Below are positions 7,352-13,669 of a stretch of DNA of 14,865 nt, piece after piece; position 1 is the stretch's first letter, and every line of letters begins with the position of its first letter. The notes beneath the pieces are model-generated. The model did not search any database. It was not told where the DNA came from and saw nothing but the letters and a program-made list of their open reading frames with translations. The position numbers and the translations under genes are program-made. The stretch covers positions 1 through 14,865 of the forward strand of contig HF995301.1 in assembly GCA_000432275.1 (NCBI GenBank). Direction: 5' to 3'. The DNA is from Proteobacteria bacterium CAG:495 (GTDB lineage Bacteria; Pseudomonadota; Alphaproteobacteria; RF32; CAG-239).

Positions 7352-7663
7352 TCAGATAATCGGCGGGCGATAGAGGTTGTTTGTGTTAAGCTTTCCGGTC
7401 AGCGGGTCGTCCTTCGCCGGCAAATGTTCGGAAATGCCTGCCGTTTCAAAACGCTCGGCTACTTTTATTTCTTTGGCAAAAAACAAGGGTGACGCGGAAA
7501 AATGATATTCATATGAACTTAAGTCGTCGTCAGGGTTGTCGGCATCGGCATCCGTCGTGGAAAAGATAATTTTATCTCCCAGGCAAATATCGTTCACATC
7601 CACCACGTCGAAAAGCGACAGGGCGAATACCGCGATTAATATGTACGACAAAAGTTTTCTCAT
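7352..7663 (-). CDS. Small exported or membrane-anchored protein, unknown function
   Basis: Predicted 103-residue protein. I chose ATG 7663 because the protein then begins like a signal peptide or anchor (MRKLLSYILIAVFALSLF). The frame is open to 7744, but the extra 27 residues are a basic, promoter-like AT-rich translation and look spurious. After the hydrophobic segment come one cysteine (Cys27), an acidic run (DADADNPDDD, about 39-48), and a tail ending in LYRPPII. No Shine-Dalgarno precedes the start. A TTGTAA/TATTAT pair with a 16-nt spacer would place the transcript start within a few bases of the ATG, so the mRNA may be nearly leaderless. It diverges from the FAD-dehydrogenase gene. 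No family recognised. Confidence 0.65.
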   Translation of the reverse strand: MRKLLSYILIAVFALSLFDVVDVNDICLGDKIIFSTTDADADNPDDDLSSYEYHFSASPLFFAKEIKVAERFETAGISEHLPAKDDPLTGKLNTNNLYRPPII

Positions 7664-7666
7664 AAT

Positions 7667-7693
7667 ATGACAATAATATAACATTTTTGTCAT
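7667..7693. promoter_or_regulatory. Inverted repeat between divergent genes, possible operator
   Basis: ATGACAA (7667-7673) and TTGTCAT (7687-7693) are perfect 7-bp inverted half-sites with centres 20 bp apart, about two helical turns. They overlap the start region of the 103-residue gene on one side and lie just before a plus-strand TTTACA promoter element on the other. That is where a dimeric repressor or activator could control both directions. The surrounding DNA is AT-rich, so chance is possible. Confidence 0.35.
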
Positions 7694-7722
7694 TTTACAA
7701 TATTTTATTTTACTGATAATGC
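7694..7722 (+). promoter_or_regulatory. Candidate promoter for the FAD-dehydrogenase gene
   Basis: TTTACA (7694-7699) is followed after 17 nt by TAATGC (7717-7722) with a TG two bases before it. With a 15-nt spacer the -10 would be GATAAT. It lies about 65 nt upstream of the chosen start at 7787. Confidence 0.35.
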
Positions 7723-7786
7723 GAAAAAGCTTTAAGTTTTTCAAATGATGAGCTATAAAAAGCCAACTGAATATGAAAGGCTTGAT

Positions 7787-9385
7787 ATGTTAAGAATAAG
7801 CAACATTAAGATTCCTTTGTCGACCCCGCAGTATGCCCTGCGGGATATCCTTTGCCAAACGTTGGAAACGGATGTTGAGTGTCTGAATTGGAAATTGGTC
7901 AAAAAAGCCGTTGACGCTCGCAGCCGGACCAATGTGCATTTTATTTGTACCGTTGATGCCGAGTTTGTTGACGAACCGGCGGTTTTGAGACAAACCTCCT
8001 GGCCTTATGTGGAAGAACAGAAAACCGAAGCGCCGCTGACGGTGCCCAGACTCGATGCCGTTAAAGAACGTCCGGTCGTCGTCGGCAGCGGCCCGGCCGG
8101 GATGTTTGCCGCTTTGATTCTGGCTGAGGCCGGTTTGAGGCCGATAATACTAGAAAGGGGAAAGCCCGTTCCCGAGCGGCAAAACGATGTAAACTTGTTT
8201 TGGAAAACCGGAAAACTCAATTCTGATTCAAACGTACAGTTTGGAGAAGGGGGAGCCGGTACTTTTTCTGACGGCAAATTAATGACCGGCATCAAAAAAG
8301 ACGTTCATACGGCGAAAGTTTTTGCCGAGCTTGTGTCTGCCGGCGCGCCTGATGAGATATTGTATCTGGCCAAGCCCCATCTCGGAACCGACCGGCTGGC
8401 TCTGATTGTTCAGCAGATACGCCGTAAAATCGTTTCGCTCGGCGGTGAATACCGTTTTGAAAATTGTTTGGTTGACATTAATCTCCGCGACGAAAAAATA
8501 TACAGTCTGAGCATCCGCAATACGATCGGAGACGTTTACGAACTGCCGACGTCGGCAGTGCTTCTTGCCGTAGGACACAGCTCCCGCGACACTTTTGAAA
8601 TGCTGTATCGCCGCCATGTCCCGATGGAAGCAAAGGCTTTTTCCGTCGGCGCCCGCATTGAGCATCCTCAGATTTTGATAGACAGGGCGCTGTATCATGA
8701 TTTTGCCGGGCATCCGGCTTTGGGCGCTGCAGATTACAAGTTGTCCGTGCATCTTCCCAACGGCCGTTCCGCTTATACGTTTTGTATGTGTCCCGGAGGA
8801 GTGGTGGTTGCGGCCGCTTCGGAGCCGGAACACCTAGTGACAAATGGAATGAGCTATTACGCAAGAAATGAAACAAATGCCAATTCGGCGCTGTTGGTAG
8901 GAGTGACGCCTCGGGATTTCGGCGGAGAACACCCGCTGCAGGGAATGTATTTTCAACGCCGGCTCGAGAATGCCGCTTTTGCCGCCGGAGGCCGGAGCTA
9001 TCGTGCACCGGCACAATTGGTCGGAGATTTTCTGAAACAATCGCGTTCACGAACGTTTGCCGACGTTATGCCCAGTTATTCACGTGGCGTCGAGTGGGGA
9101 AGCCTTGACGACGTATTTCCTGCGTTTATAACCGATACCTTGCGTATGGCAATTGTCGAAATGGATAAAAAGCTGCATGGGTTTGCCATGCCGGGAGCCG
9201 TATTGACCGGGGTGGAAACGCGGAGTTCTTCACCGGTGCGTTTGCCCCGCGATGAAAATTTTGAAAGTCCGGTAAAGGGATTGTATCCTTGCGGGGAAGG
9301 GGCCGGTTATGCCGGAGGTATTGTCTCGGCTGCGGCTGATGGACTGAAAGCGGCATTAGCTGTCGTATCTTCACTTCAAAAATAA
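7787..9385 (+). CDS. FAD-dependent dehydrogenase (COG2509 type)
   Basis: 532-residue flavoprotein of the uncharacterised NAD(FAD)-utilising dehydrogenase family. A family N-terminal region (MLRISNIKIPL, about 1-95) precedes a Rossmann FAD-binding motif, GSGPAG at 100-105, with Glu123 in LERG at the end of the second strand to hold the ribose. NVQFGEGGAGTFSDGKL and the C-terminal CGEGAGYAGGIVSAAADGL are the other cofactor-contact blocks. The family is widespread and cytosolic; its substrate is not established. I prefer ATG 7787 over the upstream ATG at 7745 because AAAGG lies six bases before it and the protein then begins as family members do. The upstream 14 residues have no ribosome site. 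Transcribed away from the small exported protein. Confidence 0.9.
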   Translation: MLRISNIKIPLSTPQYALRDILCQTLETDVECLNWKLVKKAVDARSRTNVHFICTVDAEFVDEPAVLRQTSWPYVEEQKTEAPLTVPRLDAVKERPVVVGSGPAGMFAALILAEAGLRPIILERGKPVPERQNDVNLFWKTGKLNSDSNVQFGEGGAGTFSDGKLMTGIKKDVHTAKVFAELVSAGAPDEILYLAKPHLGTDRLALIVQQIRRKIVSLGGEYRFENCLVDINLRDEKIYSLSIRNTIGDVYELPTSAVLLAVGHSSRDTFEMLYRRHVPMEAKAFSVGARIEHPQILIDRALYHDFAGHPALGAADYKLSVHLPNGRSAYTFCMCPGGVVVAAASEPEHLVTNGMSYYARNETNANSALLVGVTPRDFGGEHPLQGMYFQRRLENAAFAAGGRSYRAPAQLVGDFLKQSRSRTFADVMPSYSRGVEWGSLDDVFPAFITDTLRMAIVEMDKKLHGFAMPGAVLTGVETRSSSPVRLPRDENFESPVKGLYPCGEGAGYAGGIVSAAADGLKAALAVVSSLQK

Positions 9386-9397
9386 AATGTTCTCTGC

Positions 9398-9425
9398 TTT
9401 ACATTTGTACCGGGTATGATATATT
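9398..9425 (+). promoter_or_regulatory. Extended -10 promoter for the 86-residue membrane protein
   Basis: TTTACA (9398-9403), a 16-nt spacer and TATATT (9420-9425), with TG at 9417-9418 giving an extended -10. It lies just after the dehydrogenase stop and about 30 nt before the ATG at 9456, so the small gene probably has its own promoter. Confidence 0.5.
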
Positions 9426-9455
9426 AACACCATTCACACTAATTATTTAAGTATT

Positions 9456-9716
9456 ATGAGAACATCAAAAAAATTAAATCGTGCTTTAACCGTGTTGTCA
9501 TATGCCGGTCTGAGTGCTTTTTGCTTATGTGTTATTTTTGCAGCTTATAATGACAAAGACAATTTCTGGTTGGTAAACCTTTCGGCCGGAATTATCTTTT
9601 CCCTTGTCCTGCTGGGGAGCTTTTTTTGCAGCGCTAAGCTTCTGAAACTGAACGGCGCAATAGCTTCTCTCATCATCGGAATTGTATTGTCTGCATTTTT
9701 TATCAGTATTTTTTAA
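9456..9716 (+). CDS. Small three-helix membrane protein
   Basis: Predicted 86-residue inner-membrane protein of unknown function. A short basic start (MRTSKKLNR) leads into hydrophobic segments at about 10-30, 38-59 and 67-86. The last one runs to the C-terminus (FFISIF). Cysteines sit within or beside the first two helices (FCLC and FFCSA). The ribosome site is weak (TTAAG), but a promoter-like pair lies upstream and a strong terminator just downstream, so the gene looks like a single-gene transcript. That context is the best evidence that it is real. No family recognised. Confidence 0.72.
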   Translation: MRTSKKLNRALTVLSYAGLSAFCLCVIFAAYNDKDNFWLVNLSAGIIFSLVLLGSFFCSAKLLKLNGAIASLIIGIVLSAFFISIF

Positions 9717-9733
9717 TTATTTGTTTTAAGAAA

Positions 9734-9766
9734 AGTCCTTTATCCTCGTGATAAGGGATTTTTTTT
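9734..9766 (+). terminator. Intrinsic terminator after the 86-residue membrane protein
   Basis: An 11-bp stem (9734-9744 with 9750-9760, two G-U pairs) closes a five-base loop (CTCGT). It runs into an eight-base T tract at 9759-9766. It lies 17 nt after the stop. Confidence 0.87.
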
Positions 9767-9788
9767 GTCTAGTTACCGCAAAAAATAA

Positions 9789-9817
9789 TTTACAATAATC
9801 TGAAAATATGATATGAC
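9789..9817 (+). promoter_or_regulatory. Candidate promoter in the 9767-9994 gap
   Basis: TTTACA (9789-9794), a 17-nt spacer and TATGAC (9812-9817). It sits directly after the previous terminator and would start transcription near 9824. It could serve a small RNA or the long leader of the 262-residue gene. Confidence 0.4.
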
Positions 9818-9823
9818 TGATAG

Positions 9824-9900
9824 CATCATATGAGCATTATTAAGGTATTATTGAAAATATCAAACAGACAAAGTCAGTTGTAGGACCTGTTCTGTTTTTT
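9824..9900 (+). ncRNA. Possible small RNA or terminated leader transcript
   Basis: No reading frame fits this stretch. Transcription from the upstream promoter candidate would cover about 75 nt before a terminator-like hairpin: AAACAGAC (9862-9869) pairs with GTTCTGTTT (9889-9897) with one bulged base, plus an inner GTC/GAC, and is followed by Ts to 9901. This promoter-to-terminator spacing is typical of a small RNA. It could also be an attenuator for the gene at 9995. The overlapping inverted repeat ATATGAT/ATCATAT (9806-9812 and 9824-9830) could be an operator. No known RNA family was recognised. Confidence 0.35.
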
Positions 9901-9953
9901 TGTAAACCGTCATAATGTTTGTATGTAGTGTTAATTAATTTATTTTTTAATCA

Positions 9954-9978
9954 AGAGGATAAGGCAGACAAATCCTCT
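9954..9978 (+). promoter_or_regulatory. Leader stem-loop upstream of the 262-residue gene
   Basis: A perfect 7-bp stem (AGAGGAT 9954-9960 with ATCCTCT 9972-9978) closes an 11-nt loop. It ends 16 nt before the ATG at 9995. The left arm contains the only Shine-Dalgarno-like purine run in the leader (AGAGGA), but it is too far from the ATG to act normally. The hairpin may control translation or mRNA stability, or be a protein-binding site in DNA. Confidence 0.35.
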
Positions 9979-9994
9979 ATAAACATTAAATGTT

Positions 9995-10783
9995 ATGAAA
10001 ACAACGGAACAAAATCAGAAAGTTAACAACAAAGTGTTTGTTATGAAAGAAATGGATACAAAGTTTCAGGCTTTGCTTCCGAAGAGAGTAGACGGTATTT
10101 TTAAGGGAGCCGTAAAGGTTGAATGGCATAAATGGGATGACGGATTTCGCCGAATGTCAGGTCCGGATCAGGAAATAGATCGAATTCCTGCCGAAAAATG
10201 TCCTGAGGCGCTTCGTCAGTCGGATGAACGTTATTATCTGAACAGGATTAAGACCTTTCTTGCCGCGCGCCCGATATACGACAAAGACGGAATGCCGGTC
10301 AGCATCGAGTATGTCACTTATGATGTCGTCTATAACTATGAAACTGAAAAAAAATCAGTTTCCAATATGACACTCACCGATACGGAGCCGTTAACTCCCG
10401 GACATTGGATGTTTCGTGCTTTGGCCGAGAGAGATGGCGTCAAACGGGAGAAAGAAACCAAAGTTATCAAATCCGTTCGATTGACAAGCGGTTTGCCCGA
10501 TCGGCAAATATCGTTGAATATAAACGGTCGTTTTAATGTTTGTCCTGTTTATGTAAACACTCATTTAATGGGAGCAAATGTTATAGCTGCCCAGAATTTT
10601 TCTTCGGCAAGGTTTGAGGTGTCAGTGTTTAGCCGCTATGTTACCAACGGAAGCAGCAACAGCTTAAATGAAAACCTCGGCTTTATCAGTCGCGAGACGT
10701 TTGAGGCGCTGACTCCGGAAAGTACTTTGGAGCTTCATATTGCTTCTTATGCAGAGGTTGAGCATGAGGTGATGAACCGCTGA
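9995..10783 (+). CDS. Hypothetical cytoplasmic protein (262 residues)
   Basis: No family recognised. The protein has no signal peptide and no hydrophobic membrane segment. It is mixed alpha/beta, rich in charged residues, and has a single cysteine (VCPVYVN, about 182). Stretches such as PVSIEYVTYDVVYNYET and RQISLNINGRFNVCPVYVN look like beta strands. The first 16 residues (polar, rich in Gln, Asn, Thr and Lys) may be a tail or, if translation begins at the second ATG (10043), untranslated; neither ATG has a Shine-Dalgarno sequence. The length of open frame, normal codon use and the strong terminator 17 nt after the stop support a real gene. It is flanked by non-coding structure on both sides and shares no operon with its neighbours, so context gives no functional clue. 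Confidence 0.75.
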   Translation: MKTTEQNQKVNNKVFVMKEMDTKFQALLPKRVDGIFKGAVKVEWHKWDDGFRRMSGPDQEIDRIPAEKCPEALRQSDERYYLNRIKTFLAARPIYDKDGMPVSIEYVTYDVVYNYETEKKSVSNMTLTDTEPLTPGHWMFRALAERDGVKREKETKVIKSVRLTSGLPDRQISLNINGRFNVCPVYVNTHLMGANVIAAQNFSSARFEVSVFSRYVTNGSSNSLNENLGFISRETFEALTPESTLELHIASYAEVEHEVMNR

Positions 10784-10800
10784 TTTTATCCGAAAAACTT

Positions 10801-10839
10801 GAAAACCTTGACGTTTGAAACGTCAAGGTTTTCTTTTTT
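10801..10839 (+). terminator. Strong, probably bidirectional terminator
   Basis: Arms 10801-10816 and 10818-10833 are exact reverse complements, giving a stem of about 13 bp with a loop near TTTGAAA, followed by a six-T run on the plus strand (10834-10839). On the minus strand the stem is followed by AAGTTTTTC, so it can also end the cyclophilin transcript coming the other way. It sits between the two convergent stops at 10783 and 10863. Confidence 0.9.
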
Positions 10840-10862
10840 GCCACAATAAGGGAGAATGGAGA

Positions 10863-11507
10863 TTATATGTCGGCAATAACTGTCATACTGATGATTTCGT
10901 CAGGTTCGCTGACTGCACCGTTGGGACCGTCGCCGCGCTTAATGGCATCAACGTGTTCCATACCGCTGGTAACCTGTCCCCATACCGTATATTGGCCGTT
11001 TAGCCAGTCACAGTCGCCGAAACAGATAAAAAACTGGCTGTCGGCGGAGTCCGGCAGTATTGAACGAGCCATCGACACCGTTCCCCGTTTATGGGGAACC
11101 TGATTAAATTCCGCCTTAAGCTTTTTGCCGCTGCCGCCGGTGCCGGTTCCGTAGGGGCAACCGGTTTGCGCCATAAAGCCGTCTATTACGCGGTGGAATT
11201 TTAAGCCGTTGTAAAAGCCGGCACGGACCAGTTCCTTTATTCTGGCAACGTGGTTGGGAGCCGCTTCCGGCAGCATCTCTATAACGACGTCGCCGTCTTT
11301 CAATTTTAACAACAGGGCGTTCTCGGGATCTTTTGCCTGATACGAATGCTTGATTTTTTTAGCACGGGTTTTACTGACGGCCAGTTTTTTTGTTTCTGCC
11401 GCTTTTAAGCCTTTGGTGCTGCTTTTGCCGAGCTTTTTAGCTTCGGCGTTTTTCAGAAGTTTGGGTTCTTTTTTGCTTGAATTTTCTTTGGATGTATCTT
11501 TAGCCAT
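10863..11507 (-). CDS. Cyclophilin-type peptidyl-prolyl isomerase with Lys-rich N-terminal tail
   Basis: 214-residue protein-folding enzyme that speeds cis-trans isomerisation at Xaa-Pro bonds. The cyclophilin core covers about 64-214: FHRVIDGFMAQ (104-114) holds the catalytic Arg106 with Phe111 and Gln114, ADSQFFICF (156-164) and WLNGQYTVWG follow, with Trp168 at the cyclosporin-contact Trp site. Tyr172 replaces the His of human cyclophilin A. No secretion signal is present, so it should be cytoplasmic. Unusually, residues 1-58 are a disordered, strongly basic tail with two similar units (NAEAKKLGKS and AAETKKLAVSK), reminiscent of histone-like nucleic-acid-binding tails. AGAGAG lies seven bases before ATG 11507, and no other start lies between it and the core, so the tail is probably translated. 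It begins 11 nt after the Nudix gene and is likely its operon partner. Confidence 0.93.
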   Translation of the reverse strand: MAKDTSKENSSKKEPKLLKNAEAKKLGKSSTKGLKAAETKKLAVSKTRAKKIKHSYQAKDPENALLLKLKDGDVVIEMLPEAAPNHVARIKELVRAGFYNGLKFHRVIDGFMAQTGCPYGTGTGGSGKKLKAEFNQVPHKRGTVSMARSILPDSADSQFFICFGDCDWLNGQYTVWGQVTSGMEHVDAIKRGDGPNGAVSEPDEIISMTVIADI

Positions 11508-11518
11508 ATGTTTTCTCT

Positions 11519-11959
11519 CTAAAAATTGATTTCGGAAAAGCTTTCATTGTTAATATAGTTATCAATTGCCTGTTTTGCATATAAAGAAATGTTTTTAGGC
11601 AGTTCGGTGAGAGGAAACCAGCGCAGGCCTCCGCAAACGTCATTTTCCATCAATGCCGGATTGCCGCTGAACTTTTCCGTTGCCATGACAAATTCGATAG
11701 ATTGCCAGCTGTCGGGAGCAGGCGTAATCCGGTGAAGAACCGAAATGATTTTCAAATCGTCTTCTCTGACCTCAAGATTGACTTCTTCCTTTATTTCGCG
11801 AACGGCAGCCTGTTTGACGGTTTCGCCGTCTTCCATACAACCTCCGACCAGGCTGTATAAACCTGCGTCAAATTTATTTTTGCGCAGCTCCATTAAAACC
11901 TTTCCGTCTCTGAGTATAAGGTTAAAGACTCCGCCGACCAGCTTGAAACGTTCTGCCAT
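11519..11959 (-). CDS. Nudix hydrolase
   Basis: 146-residue enzyme of the Nudix family, which hydrolyses nucleoside diphosphates linked to another group; the exact substrate cannot be told. The 23-residue Nudix box spans 40-62: Gly40, Glu46, then REIKEEV at 54-60 with the metal-binding glutamates; the usual Gly near the end is Asn61. Flanking features (VLMELRKNKFDAGLYSLVGG before the box, LRWFPLTELP after it) are typical of the ADP-ribose/MutT-like fold. The start is ATG 11959, five bases after a perfect AAGGAGG. The frame stays open another 27 codons upstream to 12040, but there is no ribosome site there. It precedes the cyclophilin gene by 11 nt. Confidence 0.93.
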   Translation of the reverse strand: MAERFKLVGGVFNLILRDGKVLMELRKNKFDAGLYSLVGGCMEDGETVKQAAVREIKEEVNLEVREDDLKIISVLHRITPAPDSWQSIEFVMATEKFSGNPALMENDVCGGLRWFPLTELPKNISLYAKQAIDNYINNESFSEINF

Positions 11960-12043
11960 TATTCCTCCTTGGTTTATGATTAAACCTAGGATATATGATG
12001 ACGGATGTTTTGTTAAGCGTTCATTTTCCGATGTTGACAACCG

Positions 12044-12637
12044 TTATTTCCAGCTGATTATTTCTTTTTCCAGCTGCGTCTGAACCGTGTCCTCGGTTGC
12101 CGTGATTTCATTGGTGTTAAAGATGTTGAAAAATTTTATTTCCTTGATACCCAACAGCTCGAAAGATTTTTTTACCACAAATTCATAACCGATTTCCGGG
12201 GTAACGCTGTCATAGTCGTCTCCCCAGGCGGCAATGGTCAAAACTTTTTTGTTTTGCAGCCGGGGGCTCCAATTGGCATTAACGGTAACGTCAAACTGTA
12301 CCATATGCTCCAGAAAACTTTTGAAGGTTGCGGGAACGTCATACATGTAACCGGCCAGACAGCAGATATAAATGTCGTTTCGTATCAACGGTTTCATATC
12401 AACGGCATCAAGCATTTTGTTTTGGGCTTCGCTGCGCAGTCCCAAAGGCGTGTGCGCCGCTTCGTCCCACTCGGAAGTAAGGTAGGGTATCGGGGTTTTG
12501 TACAGGTCAAGATACTCAATATTTCCGCTGCCGAAGGTTTTTTGAATGGTTTTGACGGCATATTCTCCCATCCGTGAAGAGAAAGAATCTTTGTGCCCGC
12601 GGATAGACGTGTCTATTTTCAATATGTTAAAAGACAT
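12044..12637 (-). CDS. FMN-dependent NADH-azoreductase-like flavoprotein
   Basis: 197-residue cytosolic protein with the flavodoxin-like fold of AzoR/NAD(P)H-quinone reductases, which reduce quinones and azo compounds with FMN and NAD(P)H. The N-terminal strand and phosphate loop (MSFNILKIDTSIRG, then DSFSSRMG with the SxSR-type FMN phosphate site) are clear. The block around 95-118 (AGYMYDVPATFKSFLEHMVQF) corresponds to the family's MYNFNIPSxLKxWID region that stacks on the flavin. Length matches AzoR (about 200). AAAGGAG lies ten bases upstream of ATG 12637. It is 64 nt downstream of the ATP-grasp gene and 84 nt upstream of the Nudix start; a weak promoter-like TTGATT/TATTTA pair in the first gap could give it separate control. 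The true electron acceptor is unknown. Confidence 0.85.
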   Translation of the reverse strand: MSFNILKIDTSIRGHKDSFSSRMGEYAVKTIQKTFGSGNIEYLDLYKTPIPYLTSEWDEAAHTPLGLRSEAQNKMLDAVDMKPLIRNDIYICCLAGYMYDVPATFKSFLEHMVQFDVTVNANWSPRLQNKKVLTIAAWGDDYDSVTPEIGYEFVVKKSFELLGIKEIKFFNIFNTNEITATEDTVQTQLEKEIISWK

Positions 12638-12701
12638 TTTGATATTGCTCCTTTAAATTTCAAGATGTCTTTTAAATAAACGCTGTCAGGCTTAAATCAA
12701 G

Positions 12702-13664
12702 CTATCGTCTTTCGTTCAGAACGTAGTCGACCCGTTCTTCCGCAGTCATTTGCTTCTTCGGATAGTATTTGTCAATCTCCTTGAGGCGCGCTGCCAGCCC
12801 TTTGCCGTTGGCAATCTGAATCGCCAGCCCCGGCCGGGCGTTTAGCTCCAACATCATCGGTCCGCGGAATGCGTCGAGAACGATGTCTGCTCCCAAATAT
12901 CCCAGCCCGGTCATCTCATAAGCTTTAGCGCCGATAATCAGGTGTTCGCGCCAATAGGGAACCTGAATGTTCATTAAATCCGAACCGGTGTCCGGCTGAT
13001 TTTTGATTGGCAGATTCCATTGAACTGCATTAATAGCCTTTCCGGTGCGAATGTCCAATCCCACACCGACGGCGCCCTGATGCAAATTGGCCCGCCCTTC
13101 GGAGGCTTTGGTCGGCAGCCTGGTCATGGCCATGGCCGGAAAACCCTTGTAAACAATGACCCGGACGTCGGGAACTCCCTGATAACTGTAGTCTTTGAAG
13201 ATGTTTGAAAAATGCACCAGTTCTTCAATAATGGCGGTATCGTATTGTCCGCCCAGGCTGTAAAGGCCGCTTAAGATGTTGGAAACGTGCCGGTAAACGT
13301 CGTCGTAACTTAGTTTGCGCCCTGAAGCGGTGGTAAAAATCTGGTCACGATAGCCGGTAATCACCAACACGCCTTTGCCGCCGCTGCCTTGTGCCGGCTT
13401 AATCACAAACTCTGTGTAATCCTTTATGATGCTCAGCAGATTTTTGACCTCATGCTGAAACTCAATCGTTCCGATAAGCCCCGGCGTATTGATTCCCACC
13501 TTGTTTGCAAGCGTTTTGGTTTGCACTTTGTCGTCCACCAAGGGGTAGAGGCGGCGGGGATTATATTTGGCTATGACATTATAGTTGCGACGGTTCATTC
13601 CCAGCACGCCGGCTTTACGGAGTTCCGAAGGGCTGGCCCAGTTTGCCAAAAGCTTTCCGAACAT
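12702..13664 (-). CDS. RimK-related ATP-grasp ligase (alpha-L-glutamate ligase-like)
   Basis: 320-residue ATP-grasp enzyme predicted to form an amide bond between an amino acid and an acceptor. The ATP loop is VIKPAQGSGGKG (87-98); EE at 147-148 starts the adenine/ribose-binding region, TRLPT (181-185) follows, and MLELNARPGLAIQIAN (271-286) holds Glu273 and Asn275 for the metal ions. The N-terminal MNRRNY...YNPRRLYPLVDDK is characteristic of the RimK-related family found next to 7TM-transglutaminase proteins. No signal peptide, so the enzyme is cytosolic. It begins five bases after the stop of the 7TM gene, and its AAGGA ribosome site lies within the end of that gene, which points to coupled translation. 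The acceptor is not known for this family, so the name glutamate ligase should be read as family resemblance only. Confidence 0.92.
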   Translation of the reverse strand: MFGKLLANWASPSELRKAGVLGMNRRNYNVIAKYNPRRLYPLVDDKVQTKTLANKVGINTPGLIGTIEFQHEVKNLLSIIKDYTEFVIKPAQGSGGKGVLVITGYRDQIFTTASGRKLSYDDVYRHVSNILSGLYSLGGQYDTAIIEELVHFSNIFKDYSYQGVPDVRVIVYKGFPAMAMTRLPTKASEGRANLHQGAVGVGLDIRTGKAINAVQWNLPIKNQPDTGSDLMNIQVPYWREHLIIGAKAYEMTGLGYLGADIVLDAFRGPMMLELNARPGLAIQIANGKGLAARLKEIDKYYPKKQMTAEERVDYVLNERR

Positions 13665-13669
13665 GGCTG

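Noticed and set aside
8279..9050. Two long minus-strand frames inside the FAD-dehydrogenase gene
   Set aside because: They overlap each other and a clear flavoprotein, and their composition (rich in Arg, Ser, His) is typical of antisense frames.
11960..12040. Upstream extension of the Nudix frame
   Set aside because: A perfect AAGGAGG just before ATG 11959 decides the start; the extra 27 residues have no ribosome site and do not belong to the Nudix fold.
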